Shown here: positions 1 to 9,226 of the stretch, one piece after another
How the letters are laid out: each line of letters begins with the position of its first letter
How positions within the stretch are numbered: position 1 is the stretch's first letter
Source: Kluyvera sp040932435
GTDB taxonomy: Bacteria; Pseudomonadota; Gammaproteobacteria; Enterobacterales; Enterobacteriaceae
NCBI RefSeq assembly: GCF_040932435.1
Contig: NZ_JBFQGA010000004.1
Span: 372,001-436,000 of the forward strand
DNA length: 64,000 bases
Direction of reading: 5' to 3'
Program-made: the position numbers and the translations under genes
Notes under the pieces: model-generated
Told to the model about the DNA's origin: nothing
Seen by the model: the letters and a program-made list of their open reading frames with translations, nothing else
Databases searched by the model: none

Positions 1-345
1 TAATTACAATAAAAACATCAATAAGTGGATTAATTTCAGAGGTTATAGTAAATGAATGGATGATCACTGTAGGCAATATCTTATCTGCTAATAAAATCAA
101 CACCGGGCATCCACTCAGTTAAAAAAAATAACTACGAGACCTGCATGAGTATTAATCGTCATTATCTCCCGTCCAGAGACCGTTGACACACTTAGCCAGA
201 AAAATAGCCCATGACAGAAAAAGAGATAAAAACCACATAGTGGTATTAACAATGGGGAAAATAACTCTTAAATAAGATAAAAAGCAGCAATTAAATCTAG
301 AGATGAGGGTTTAATGCGGAATGGGTTTCCCCATCCCGTTGACGA
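1..345. other. Intergenic region downstream of the beta-lactamase
   Basis: AT-rich stretch with no convincing coding sequence on either strand. It holds a hairpin just past the beta-lactamase stop codon (318-337) and a second hairpin at 232-244 followed by a U-rich tract on the minus strand. In plasmid CTX-M-1-group contexts a cupin-type gene (orf477) follows the bla gene; it is not reached inside this window. Confidence 0.6.
219..244 (-). terminator. Probable terminator of the beta-lactamase gene
   Basis: Read on the minus strand, ACCAC-TAT-GTGGT forms a short stem followed by TTTTATCTCTTTTT. The stem is only 5-7 bp, so it may work together with the more stable hairpin at 318-337 (GGGATGGG-GAAA-CCCATTCC), which lacks a U tract. 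Confidence 0.45.
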
Positions 346-1221
346 CTACAGCCCGTCGGTGACAATTTTCGCCGCCGCAGCGAGCACATCACGGCGGCTT
401 TCAGCCTTAGGTTGAGGCTGGGTAAAGTAGGTTACCAGAATCAGCGGTGCACGATCTTCGGGCCAGATAACCGCGATATCGTTGGTGGTGCCATAGTCAC
501 CGCTACCGGTTTTATCACCCACAACCCACGAGGCTGGTAAACCGGCCTTAATGCTAGCCGCTCCGGTCGTGTTGCCTTTCAGCCATGTCACCAGCTGCGC
601 CCGTTGGCTTTCACCCAGCGCAGTTCCCAGCGTCAGGTTACGCAGCGTTTGCGCCATTGCCAAAGGAGACGAAGTATCGCGTGGATCGCCTGGGATTGCG
701 GTGTTTAACGTCGGCTCAGTGCGGTCAAGACGAAACGTCTGGTCCCCGATCTGCCGGGCAAATGCCGTGACGCCTTCCGGACCGCCAACGTTGGCAATAA
801 GCTTATTCATCGCCACGTTGTCACTGTACTGCAAGGCCGCCGCGCTGAGCTCGGCAAGCGTCATGGTGCCATTGACGTGTTTTTCCGCAATCGGATTATA
901 GTTAACCAAGTCGGATTTTTTGATCTCAACTCGCTGATTTAAAAGATCCGGCTTGGTCTCACTCTTCTTCAGCACCGCGGCAGCTGCCATGACTTTGCTG
1001 GTGCTGCACATCGCAAAACGCTCATCCGCACGGTAGAGAATTTGCGAGTTATCCGCCGTGTTAATCAGCGCAACGCCCAACCTTCCCCCTGATTTCTGTT
1101 CTAGCTCGGCAAGTTTCTGCTGCACGCTGGCGGTTTGTGCATAAACCGACACGCTCCCTAACAACAGCGGGACAATTGTCGCCGCCATTAACGTGAACTG
1201 ACGCAGTGATTTTTTAACCAT
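346..1221 (-). CDS. bla: Class A extended-spectrum beta-lactamase, CTX-M-1 group / KLUC-like
   Basis: Serine beta-lactamase of 291 residues, the usual CTX-M length; it hydrolyses penicillins and oxyimino-cephalosporins in the periplasm. Signal peptide about 1-28, with likely cleavage after VYA. Catalytic motifs are all present: STSK at 73-76 (Ambler Ser70-Lys73), SDN at 134-136, Glu170 in the omega loop (Ambler Glu166) and KTG at 238-240. The Ambler 240 position is Asp, as in CTX-M-3, not the Gly of CTX-M-15. Against CTX-M-3 as I remember it there are about 26 differences, roughly 91% identity, which fits a chromosomal Kluyvera (KLUC-type) enzyme better than a recently acquired plasmid allele. 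The start is the ATG at 1221, which gives the canonical MVKKSLRQ N-terminus; an in-frame extension upstream is rejected. No IS element flanks it here. Confidence 0.95.
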   Translation of the reverse strand: MVKKSLRQFTLMAATIVPLLLGSVSVYAQTASVQQKLAELEQKSGGRLGVALINTADNSQILYRADERFAMCSTSKVMAAAAVLKKSETKPDLLNQRVEIKKSDLVNYNPIAEKHVNGTMTLAELSAAALQYSDNVAMNKLIANVGGPEGVTAFARQIGDQTFRLDRTEPTLNTAIPGDPRDTSSPLAMAQTLRNLTLGTALGESQRAQLVTWLKGNTTGAASIKAGLPASWVVGDKTGSGDYGTTNDIAVIWPEDRAPLILVTYFTQPQPKAESRRDVLAAAAKIVTDGL

Positions 1222-1598
1222 GGAATCCCTTATTCTGGATGACGCTAAATAACAAAGGTATGAATAGTAAATCTTTTGCTTCAAGCTATCTATATGCCGG
1301 TAAATCCTCTGTTGGCAGCAGGTAAAATGGGCGTCGCCAGAATGAAATTTACTACCATATGAAATTAATGTGTCGTCGATTCACGACACTCGTAAGTAAC
1401 TAAAAATTAATAAAAAAAACCCTCTTGTCTCGCTCCATATTTAGGCGTACATTAGCGCCATCTGGAGCAAGAAAGCACAGAATTCTAAGGGTGATGCCAA
1501 CGGCGAAAACGCACGGATTTCGTTTTCCATCGGTTGATATCAGCTTGCAGTACTATCGTTCATGAGTGCGTAGAAAAAGATACGCGGAGAGATGAGTC
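1222..1598. other. Divergent intergenic region between bla and ypdK
   Basis: Holds the start regions of bla (minus) and ypdK (plus). No strong consensus promoter is visible for bla. For ypdK a weak candidate is TTGTCT-17 bp-TACATT near 1423-1453, which would give a long leader containing a hairpin (GAAAACG 1505-1511 pairing with CGTTTTC 1521-1527). No insertion sequence or ISEcp1-like end was seen. Confidence 0.4.
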
Positions 1599-1670
1599 GT
1601 GAAATACTTCTTTATGGGCTTTTCCTTTATGGTCATCGTTTTTGCCGGCACATTTGCCCTGATGATCTAG
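1599..1670 (+). CDS. ypdK: Small membrane protein YpdK
   Basis: A 23-residue peptide (MKYFFMGFSFMVIVFAGTFA then LMI) starting at a GTG. It is nearly identical to the E. coli YpdK small protein as I recall it, which also sits next to alaC. It is one hydrophobic helix with a single basic residue near the N-terminus, so it is probably a single-pass inner-membrane protein of unknown role. GAGAGATGAGTC just upstream gives a plausible ribosome binding site. A bidirectional terminator follows 15 bp later. Confidence 0.85.
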   Translation: MKYFFMGFSFMVIVFAGTFALMI

Positions 1671-1684
1671 TCAATAAAATGCAT

Positions 1685-1713
1685 AAAAAACAGGAGCCAT
1701 TTGGCTCCTGTTT
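1685..1713. terminator. Bidirectional terminator between ypdK and alaC
   Basis: CAGGAGCC-ATTT-GGCTCCTG stem, with an A tract before it and a T tract after it, between two convergent genes. Confidence 0.8.
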
Positions 1714-1733
1714 GCATTTCTAGGATAGGGAAA

Positions 1734-2960
1734 TTACTCCGCCGATTTTTGCTCGGACGAGAGCAGCCCATCGGCACGGAACATCGATTTAATTCCGCGA
1801 ATGGCTTGGCGGATACGATCACGGTTTTCTATCAACGCAAAACGCACGTGAGTATCGCCGTAATCACCAAAACCAACGCCTGGCGAAACGCAAACTTTCG
1901 CATCCTGTAGTAGCTTTTTCGCAAACTCCAGCGACCCCATAGCCGCATATTTGTCGGGAATTTTTGCCCATACGTACATCGACGCTTTCGGCATTTCGAC
2001 CATCCAGCCCGCTTCGTGCAGCCCTTTTACCAGCACATCACGTCGACGTTTATACTGTTCGGCAATGTCCCGTACGCACTGCTGATCGCCTTCCAGTGCG
2101 GCGATAGCTGCCACCTGTAGCGGCGTAAATGTGCCGTAATCGTGATAGCTCTTAATCCGCGCCAGCGCATTCACCAACGTTTTATTGCCCACCATAAAGC
2201 CAATACGCCAACCGGCCATATTGTAGCTTTTCGACAGGGTGAAAAACTCCACAGCGACATCGCGCGCACCCGGTACCTGCATAATCGACGGCGCTTTCCA
2301 GCCGTCATAGACGATATCGGCATAGGCCAGATCGTGAACCACCAGCACATCATAGCGTTTGGCTAGTGCGACCACTTTTTCAAAAAATTCCAGCTCAACG
2401 CACTGGGCGGTTGGGTTGGATGGGAAACCCAAGATCATCATCTTCGGTTTTGGATAGCTTTCACGGATGGCGCGTTCAAGTTCGTTAAAGAAATCGACCC
2501 CTTGAACCAGCGGCACAGAACGCACCTGTGCACCAGCAATCACCGCGCCGTAGATATGGATCGGATAGCTTGGATTCGGCACCAATACGGTGTCACCGTG
2601 ATCGAGCGTAGCCAACATTAAATGTGCCAGCCCCTCTTTGGACCCGATCGTTACAATGGCTTCGCTTTCTGGGTCAATATCAATTTCATAGCGATCTTTA
2701 TACCAACGCGATATCGCACGGCGAAGTCGTGGGATGCCACGCGACGTGGAATAACCGTGGGTGTCCGGGCGTTGAGCCACGGTACACAGCTTCTCGACAA
2801 TATGCGGCGGCGTTGGGCCGTCCGGGTTACCCATACTGAAATCAATAATGTCTTCGCCGCGCCGACGCGCAGCCATTTTTAATTCAGCGGTAATGTTAAA
2901 AACATACGGGGGTAAGCGATCGATACGCGTAAAACGGCGTTCAGGACTGGATTCAGCCAT
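1734..2960 (-). CDS. alaC: Glutamate-pyruvate aminotransferase AlaC
   Basis: PLP-dependent fold-type I aminotransferase of 408 residues that makes alanine from pyruvate and glutamate. The PLP lysine is Lys244 in LSKSYNMAGWRIG. SNPTAQ (about 181-186) and the VVHDLAYADI stretch (about 207-216) are the cofactor-contacting segments typical of the family. It is almost residue-for-residue E. coli AlaC (YfdZ). The start chosen (ATG at 2960, MAESSPERRF) matches that family; a longer in-frame extension to 3083 is low in family similarity and is rejected. TGAGGAAT upstream supplies the ribosome binding site. Convergent with ypdK. Confidence 0.95.
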   Translation of the reverse strand: MAESSPERRFTRIDRLPPYVFNITAELKMAARRRGEDIIDFSMGNPDGPTPPHIVEKLCTVAQRPDTHGYSTSRGIPRLRRAISRWYKDRYEIDIDPESEAIVTIGSKEGLAHLMLATLDHGDTVLVPNPSYPIHIYGAVIAGAQVRSVPLVQGVDFFNELERAIRESYPKPKMMILGFPSNPTAQCVELEFFEKVVALAKRYDVLVVHDLAYADIVYDGWKAPSIMQVPGARDVAVEFFTLSKSYNMAGWRIGFMVGNKTLVNALARIKSYHDYGTFTPLQVAAIAALEGDQQCVRDIAEQYKRRRDVLVKGLHEAGWMVEMPKASMYVWAKIPDKYAAMGSLEFAKKLLQDAKVCVSPGVGFGDYGDTHVRFALIENRDRIRQAIRGIKSMFRADGLLSSEQKSAE

Positions 2961-3350
2961 AGATTCCTCAGGATAACGTGAGCGCCCGAACCGTTCGAGC
3001 GACGCTGCCACCGATGTGGCATGAATAGAAAATAACCTGAAAAAAATGGCGGTGTCGAGGGCGAATGCTAAAAACGATAACATCGCTAAAAAGAGGAAAC
3101 CCTACAAATGAAAATCATTTCTTAATGGCAATAAACAGGCAAAAATAAAACACTTAAGCAACATAGCTCTATCCTTCTATTGCCAATAAACCCGCCTCGT
3201 TTTGCGACAACGCTGCTATTCCATTCTACTGAGCGCCTTTTGCCATCAATCCCCTTTTAAAATTAAGGTTTATCCCTATTCAGCATGCCGCTGGTCATCT
3301 GACGCTGGGTTACTTATCATAAGATTTTCCCGAAGACATCCGGCGCCACC
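2961..3350. other. Divergent intergenic region alaC / pyrS
   Basis: 390 bp with no credible gene. It contains the alaC leader and the pyrS promoter region. Visible structure: a perfect 6-bp inverted repeat around an AAA loop at 3106-3120, and inverted TGGCAATA / TATTGCCA motifs near 3125 and 3175. No known regulator site is assigned. Confidence 0.4.
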
Positions 3351-5048
3351 ATGCACGAAATATTCAATATGCTGCTCGCAGTTTACGATCGAGCTGCATT
3401 AATGCTGATTTGCCTCTTTTTCCTGATCCGAATTCGTCTGTTTCGCGAACTGCTGCACAAATCGGCTCATACGCCGAAAGAACTGCTAGCAGTCAGCGTG
3501 ATTTTCTCCCTGTTCGCTATTTTCAGTACTTGGTCAGGGGTTCCGGTGGAAGGGTCGCTGGTGAACGTGCGCATCATTGCGGTGATGTCAGGAGGAATTT
3601 TATTTGGTCCATGGGTGGGGGCCATCGTCGGGATTATCGCCGGGGTTCATCGCTATCTGATTGATGCTGGCAGCGTAACGGCCATTCCGTGTTTTATCAC
3701 CAGTATTATTGCCGGGATTTTATCGGGCCTGATTAACCGTAAAGTGCCGAAAGAACTGCACTGGAAGATTGGTATTCTCGGCGGAATGTTGTGTGAAACG
3801 CTGACCATGATCTTAGTGATTGCGTGGGCGCCTAGCATCGATTTGGGTGTCGATATTGTGTCAAAAATCGGTATCCCGATGATTGCGGGTAGCGTCTGTA
3901 TCGGCTTTATCGTCCTGCTAGTGCAGAGCGTGGAGGGGGAAAAAGAGGCCAGTGCCGCGCGCCAAGCCAAGCTGGCGCTAGATATTGCCAACAAAACGCT
4001 GCCGCTTTTCCGCCAAATTAACAGTGATACACTGCGCCAAATTTGCGACATCATCCGCCAAGATATTCATGCCGATGCGGTAGCGATTACCAATACCGAC
4101 CGCGTGCTCGCCTACGTAGGTGTTGGCGAGGATAACTATCACAATAATGATGACGCCATTAGTCCGACGACCAAGCAGGCGATCATTAACGGCGAAATTA
4201 TCATTAAAAACAATGATGAAGCCCACCGCACGCCGGAGATCCACTCGATGCTGGTGATCCCACTGTCAGAAACCGGTGTGGTAACCGGCACGCTGAAAAT
4301 CTACTACTGCCACGCCCACCAAATCACCTCATCTCTTCAGGAAATGGCCATTGGTCTGTCACAGATTATCTCCACCCAGTTGGAGGTCTCTCGTGCGGAA
4401 CAGCTGCGGGAGATGGCAAATAAGGCAGAGTTGCGCGCACTGCAAAGCAAGATTAATCCTCATTTCTTGTTTAACGCGCTCAATGCTATTTCATCGTCGA
4501 TTCGCATGAATCCGGACACTGCCCGACAGCTTATTTTTAATCTCTCACGCTATTTGCGCTATAACATTGAATTAAAAGATGATGAGCAGATTGATATCCG
4601 TAAAGAGCTGTACCAGATTAAGGACTATATCGCCATTGAACAGGCGCGCTTTGGCGACAAGCTGACGGTTATCTACGATATTGACGAAGAGGTCAGTTGC
4701 TTTATCCCCAGCCTGCTCATTCAACCGCTGGTCGAGAATGCTATCGTCCACGGAATTCAGCGTAGTAAAGGTAAAGGCGTGGTCACAATAAGTATCACCG
4801 AGTCCGGTAACCGCGTGCGCATCGCCGTGCGCGACACCGGGCCGGGCATCGACCCGGAGGTGGTGGCGCGGGTGGAAGCCAATGAAATGCCGGGCAACAA
4901 AATCGGGCTGCTCAACGTCCATCACCGGGTCAAATTACTGTATGGCGAAGGGCTACATATCCACCGTCTGGAGCCAGGAACGGAGATTGCTTTCTACGTT
5001 CCCAACCAGCGAACGCCCGTCCCGGCTGCCGCCACTTTACTGCCTTAA
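3351..5048 (+). CDS. pyrS: Pyruvate-sensing histidine kinase PyrS (YpdA)
   Basis: LytS-type sensor kinase, 565 residues. The N-terminal 195 residues hold several membrane segments of the 5TM-LYT sensing domain, then a GAF-like domain (about 210-345). The transmitter follows, with the phospho-accepting histidine at His371 in KINPHFLFNALN and an HATPase region carrying RDTGPGID. E. coli YpdA/YpdB responds to high external pyruvate and induces the transporter YhjX; that role is taken from the family. It sits 12 bp before pyrR, so the two are one operon. The start ATG at 3351 gives the E. coli N-terminus, though its ribosome binding site is weak. Confidence 0.95.
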   Translation: MHEIFNMLLAVYDRAALMLICLFFLIRIRLFRELLHKSAHTPKELLAVSVIFSLFAIFSTWSGVPVEGSLVNVRIIAVMSGGILFGPWVGAIVGIIAGVHRYLIDAGSVTAIPCFITSIIAGILSGLINRKVPKELHWKIGILGGMLCETLTMILVIAWAPSIDLGVDIVSKIGIPMIAGSVCIGFIVLLVQSVEGEKEASAARQAKLALDIANKTLPLFRQINSDTLRQICDIIRQDIHADAVAITNTDRVLAYVGVGEDNYHNNDDAISPTTKQAIINGEIIIKNNDEAHRTPEIHSMLVIPLSETGVVTGTLKIYYCHAHQITSSLQEMAIGLSQIISTQLEVSRAEQLREMANKAELRALQSKINPHFLFNALNAISSSIRMNPDTARQLIFNLSRYLRYNIELKDDEQIDIRKELYQIKDYIAIEQARFGDKLTVIYDIDEEVSCFIPSLLIQPLVENAIVHGIQRSKGKGVVTISITESGNRVRIAVRDTGPGIDPEVVARVEANEMPGNKIGLLNVHHRVKLLYGEGLHIHRLEPGTEIAFYVPNQRTPVPAAATLLP

Positions 5049-5060
5049 CTTGGAGTACGC

Positions 5061-5798
5061 ATGAAAGTCATCATTGTCGAGGATGAATTCCTGGCGCAAC
5101 AGGAGTTAACCTGGCTGATAAAGCAGCACAGCCAGATGGAGATTATTGGGACCTTTGACGACGGTCTGGATGTACTAAAGTTTTTGCAGCACAACAAAGT
5201 GGATGCCATCTTCCTTGACATTAACATCCCCTCTTTAGACGGCGTGTTGCTCGCACAGAACATCAGTCAGTTTGCCCACAAGCCGTTTATTGTGTTTATA
5301 ACTGCGTGGAAAGAGCATGCGGTGGAAGCCTTTGAACTCGAAGCTTTTGACTACATTCTGAAGCCGTATCAAGAAACGCGTATCGTCAGCATGCTGCAAA
5401 AACTGGAGTCCAGTTGGCAACAGCAGCAGTCAAATAGCACCAATAACCCGGCCGGTATCACGCGTGAAAATGACACCATCAATTTGATCAAAGATGAGCG
5501 CATCATTGTCACGCCGATAAATGACATTTATTACGCAGAAGCGCATGAAAAGATGACATTTGTTTATACACGGCGAGAATCCTACGTCATGCCGATGAAC
5601 ATCACCGAATTTTGCAGCAAGCTCCCCGTGAGCCATTTTTTTCGCTGCCATCGCTCATATTGCGTGAACCTGAATAAAATCCGTGAGATTGAACCGTGGT
5701 TTAATAACACCTACATCCTGCGGCTACGCGATCTGGAGTTTCAGGTGCCGGTGAGTCGCAGTAAGGTGAAGGAATTCAGACAAATAATGCATTTATAG
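5061..5798 (+). CDS. pyrR: LytTR-type response regulator PyrR (YpdB)
   Basis: 245 residues: receiver domain 1-120 with phospho-acceptor Asp53 (FLDINIP), Glu/Asp pair at 7-8 and the conserved Lys in ILKPYQ; then a LytTR DNA-binding domain from about 140 (CHRSYCVNL). Cognate partner of PyrS immediately upstream and the direct activator of the pyruvate transporter gene in E. coli. The start follows TTGGAGTACGC. Confidence 0.95.
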   Translation: MKVIIVEDEFLAQQELTWLIKQHSQMEIIGTFDDGLDVLKFLQHNKVDAIFLDINIPSLDGVLLAQNISQFAHKPFIVFITAWKEHAVEAFELEAFDYILKPYQETRIVSMLQKLESSWQQQQSNSTNNPAGITRENDTINLIKDERIIVTPINDIYYAEAHEKMTFVYTRRESYVMPMNITEFCSKLPVSHFFRCHRSYCVNLNKIREIEPWFNNTYILRLRDLEFQVPVSRSKVKEFRQIMHL

Positions 5799-5811
5799 TG
5801 CAGGAAGGCGC

Positions 5812-6672
5812 ATGAAAAACACCAGTTTACCCGCGGACCAACAATTTTTTGCCGATCTGTTCAGTGGACTGGTGCTAAACCCGCAGCGACTGGGCCGCGT
5901 CTGGTTTGCCACTCAGCCCTCCCGCCTGCCTGAAGGTAGCCTATGTACCGCCCTTCCACGCCTCGATGTCGTACTGCGCGGTGAGTACGGTAATCAACTG
6001 GAAAAAACGCAGCACCGTTTGGCGGAAGGTGAAATGCTGTTTATCCCTGCCCGTGCCGCCAATTTGCCAATAAGCGATAAACCGGTGATGCTATTAAGCA
6101 TGGTTTTTGCCCCCGGCTGGCTGGGACTATCCTTCTATGATAATCGTACAGCCTCTTTATTACGCCCGGTACGGCACATTGAGCTATCGTATTTGCAGCG
6201 CGGCGAAGGCGAAGCCATGCTGACCGCACTCACTCATCTAAGTCGTTCTGCGCACCAGCAGGACGTTATTCAACCGTTGACGCTCAGTCTGTTGCACCTG
6301 TGCCGAAGCGTGGTGAATACCCGCCCGGATGCCCAGCGCCCGCGCTCAGAGTTCCTCTTTCAAAGCATGTGTAACTGGGTGCAGGATAATTACGCCCAGC
6401 CGCTGACGCGCGACAGCGTGGCCTGTTTTTTTAATATTACGCCGAATCATTTATCAAAATTGTTTACTCAACATGGCAGCATGAGTTTTGTCGAGTATGT
6501 TCGCTGGGTGCGGATGGCAAAAGCGCGGATGATTTTGCAAAAGTATCATTTGTCTATTGCTGAAGTAGCGGAACGCTGTGGGTACCAGGATAGCGACTAT
6601 TTTTGCCGTCTATTCCGCCGTCAGTTTGGGCTAACGCCGGGTGAATATAGCGCACGTTTTCAAAGAGGATAG
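5812..6672 (+). CDS. ypdC: AraC-family transcriptional regulator YpdC
   Basis: 286 residues with a cupin-like N-terminal half and a C-terminal double helix-turn-helix (about 190-284) ending in the AraC signature region (AEVAERCGYQDSDYFCRLFR). It lies 13 bp after pyrR and is probably co-transcribed. Ortholog of E. coli YpdC, whose targets are not known to me. A TGGGAGC/GCTCCCA stem-loop at 6674-6695 without a T tract lies between this gene and convergent fryA. Confidence 0.9.
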   Translation: MKNTSLPADQQFFADLFSGLVLNPQRLGRVWFATQPSRLPEGSLCTALPRLDVVLRGEYGNQLEKTQHRLAEGEMLFIPARAANLPISDKPVMLLSMVFAPGWLGLSFYDNRTASLLRPVRHIELSYLQRGEGEAMLTALTHLSRSAHQQDVIQPLTLSLLHLCRSVVNTRPDAQRPRSEFLFQSMCNWVQDNYAQPLTRDSVACFFNITPNHLSKLFTQHGSMSFVEYVRWVRMAKARMILQKYHLSIAEVAERCGYQDSDYFCRLFRRQFGLTPGEYSARFQRG

Positions 6673-6708
6673 CTGGGAGCGACGACTGGCTCCCAACGCC
6701 AACCGTCA

Positions 6709-9204
6709 TTAAAACACCAGTTCAGCCTCCAGCAGCGCCAGAATATCCACCGCATCCTCTGCGGCAAACAACGACTGGCGGAACGATTTATTCACCAGCT
6801 TACGCGCCAGCTGTGAAAAGACCTTCACATGGTTGATGCCCTCATCGACTCCCAGCGTCAGCATAATCACCAACTCGACATCCCCCATTTCCGACTGCCA
6901 ATCTATAGGTGCACTAAGGCGGGCAATACTGATGCTGGAGTGACGTATCCACTGTGATTTCGTGTGCGGAATTGCCACACCAAAGCCGACACCGGTAGTC
7001 ACGATCTCCTCGCGCTGCCAGACATCCTCTTCTAATTCAAACGGGTGCTCGGTTCGACCATTCACGCCCAGATTACCGCAAAGGAACTGAAGCACCTGTT
7101 CTTTGCTGGCAAACGCCTGTCCCACAAAAATATTCTCCAACGCCAGCAGCGGCCGAACATCCTTTTGCGGCGCAAAGGTGTTTAACAACGTTTCGATATC
7201 CTCAGCGCTTCGACACTCGCATGCCTGTAGCGCAAGCTCCCGGCAGGCCTGAGCGTCCAACTGGCGTAGCTGACTTTTGATCGCCGGAATACGCGGGCTG
7301 CTCATGCTCAACTCATCAAGTTCCAGCCCCAAAAGCAGAGGTAGATAGCGGCTTTCACCGCCCAACTCCCCGCAGATGCCGACCCATTTACCGCGCTCAT
7401 GCGCCACGCGGATAATTTGCTGCAACATACGTAGGAACGACGGCGTAATCGGGTTATACAGCGACGAGACACGCGGGTTGTTGCGGTCGACCGCGTACAG
7501 ATACTGTGTCATATCATTCGAGCCAATACTGAAGAAATCCACCTCATCGCAGAAATGGTCGATGATGTAACAAACTGATGGTACTTCGACCATGATGCCC
7601 AGAGGAAGGTTCGAGACGTGGCGTAAGCCTTCGTTTTTCAGCGTCTCGGTGGCTTTTTGTAGCTCGCTCTTCACCCATAGGATCTGATCGAGGCTGTGCA
7701 CCATGGGGATCATCAACTGCGCATTACCAAAGGTGGCCGCACGCAGGATAGCGCGCAGCTGACTGCGAAACAGACCGGCAAACTCCGGATAAATGCGTAC
7801 CGCGCGATAGCCGAGAAAAGGATTCTCTTCCTGAGGGATGTGGAGATAAGGAATATTTTTATCGCCGCCAATATCCATAGTGCGGAAGATGACCGGCTTA
7901 TCCTCCGCCGCCAGCAACACCTGCTGATAGGCTTCAAACTGTTCCTGTTCATCAGGCGCACAGTCCCGGTCCATAAACAGCATTTCAGTGCGGAATAACC
8001 CCACGCCCTCAGCGCCATTTGCGAAAGCACCCGGGGCTTCCAGCGCGGTGCCGATGTTGGCGGCGATATCCAGGCGCTGGCCATCCTTCGTCTGCGCCAG
8101 CTGTGCGGCGTCACGAGCCTGCTGTTGCTGACGTTTATCGTCCAGCTTTTGCGCAATGGCGTAGTAACCGCTCACCGCCGTATTGGGATTAATGGCCAGC
8201 ACGCCGCACTGAGCATCCAGCACAGCAGGTAGCCCGGCATAACGACTAATGGCCTCCAGTGGCAGGCCGCCAAGTACCGGAATGGCTGACGCACGGGCCA
8301 AAATCAATGTATGCGAGGTGCGCCCAGTCTTTTCCAGAATCATACCGGACAGATGCTGTAAATCGAGGCTCAGGAACTGACTTGGCGTCAAATCTTCCGC
8401 CACCAGAATCGTTGGTTGCTGCAACACCAGCGCGTTACGCGGACGTCGATCCGGCCAAGTAATATGCAATAGCTGCTCGCTTATATCCCGGATATCACTC
8501 ACCCGCTCTCGCAGGTAATCACTCGTTGAAGCTAAGAGCTTGTCGCACACTTGCTCCATGTTGCTGATGATGGCGTCGCCAAGCCCTTTTTTCCGCCCGG
8601 ACATCAGCCGACGGATATTTCCGGCAAACTCATTGTCCTGAATCAGCGCCAAATGCGCGCTCAAAATCGTTTTACTCTCACCATCACGCTCGTTGAGCTG
8701 TTGGTTGAGTTGCTCAGCCAACGTTGCAAGGCTGTGCTCCAGGCGAGTATCATCCTCAGCGCTAGCCGGGATGGCGCGGAAACTCTCAAGATTATCACTT
8801 TGCTTCAAAGCAATTCTCCCGCTCCCCACGCCGCCTGCCAGCACGTTGCCATACAGCAGATCAGGATTCAGGTGGGTAAGCGAGCGCGGTAGCGGATGCG
8901 CCGCCAGTTCAGCTGCTGTTGGCTGAACGCTATCGCTATCAATAAAGCGATACTGAAGATACTCCTCCAGCATTCGCCTAGCCTGCTCTTCATCGCAGCC
9001 GGTAATGGTCAGGCTGCAACTGTCGTTGAATAACGTACCGGTGCCAATCAGCGCCAGCGAGCTTTTAGCATCCACTCTCGCGTTCTGCCGATGGTTGATA
9101 AACGTGATTTCGCTTCGCCACTGGCTGCACTGCTCTTTCAGCTCCCAGGCGGGGCGGGCGTGCAAACCATTAGGTAGTGGGAAGAGAAATTGAATCGTAA
9201 GCAT
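6709..9204 (-). CDS. fryA: Multiphosphoryl transfer protein FryA (HPr-EI-EIIA fusion)
   Basis: 831-residue fusion of three PTS modules. An HPr-like domain at the N-terminus carries the phospho-histidine His15 (NGLHARPAW). A full enzyme I-like region includes TGRTSHTLILARA, whose histidine takes phosphate from PEP, and the PEP-binding GIMVEVPSV and GICGELGG segments. A C-terminal fructose-type EIIA domain carries His747 (GVAIPHTKS). It would phosphorylate FryB and so drive FryC without the general PTS. Last gene of the fry operon, 22 bp after ypdE. AGGAG ribosome binding site before the ATG at 9204. Ortholog of E. coli FryA; substrate unknown. Confidence 0.95.
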   Translation of the reverse strand: MLTIQFLFPLPNGLHARPAWELKEQCSQWRSEITFINHRQNARVDAKSSLALIGTGTLFNDSCSLTITGCDEEQARRMLEEYLQYRFIDSDSVQPTAAELAAHPLPRSLTHLNPDLLYGNVLAGGVGSGRIALKQSDNLESFRAIPASAEDDTRLEHSLATLAEQLNQQLNERDGESKTILSAHLALIQDNEFAGNIRRLMSGRKKGLGDAIISNMEQVCDKLLASTSDYLRERVSDIRDISEQLLHITWPDRRPRNALVLQQPTILVAEDLTPSQFLSLDLQHLSGMILEKTGRTSHTLILARASAIPVLGGLPLEAISRYAGLPAVLDAQCGVLAINPNTAVSGYYAIAQKLDDKRQQQQARDAAQLAQTKDGQRLDIAANIGTALEAPGAFANGAEGVGLFRTEMLFMDRDCAPDEQEQFEAYQQVLLAAEDKPVIFRTMDIGGDKNIPYLHIPQEENPFLGYRAVRIYPEFAGLFRSQLRAILRAATFGNAQLMIPMVHSLDQILWVKSELQKATETLKNEGLRHVSNLPLGIMVEVPSVCYIIDHFCDEVDFFSIGSNDMTQYLYAVDRNNPRVSSLYNPITPSFLRMLQQIIRVAHERGKWVGICGELGGESRYLPLLLGLELDELSMSSPRIPAIKSQLRQLDAQACRELALQACECRSAEDIETLLNTFAPQKDVRPLLALENIFVGQAFASKEQVLQFLCGNLGVNGRTEHPFELEEDVWQREEIVTTGVGFGVAIPHTKSQWIRHSSISIARLSAPIDWQSEMGDVELVIMLTLGVDEGINHVKVFSQLARKLVNKSFRQSLFAAEDAVDILALLEAELVF

Positions 9205-9226
9205 AGCAACTCCTGTTAGCGCGATA

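Noticed and set aside
1222..1598. ISEcp1 or other IS end next to the beta-lactamase
   Set aside because: No transposase fragment or inverted-repeat pair was seen in the flanks.
2961..3083. N-terminal extension of alaC by 41 residues
   Set aside because: The extension has no family counterpart, while the ATG at 2960 has a good ribosome binding site and matches AlaC.
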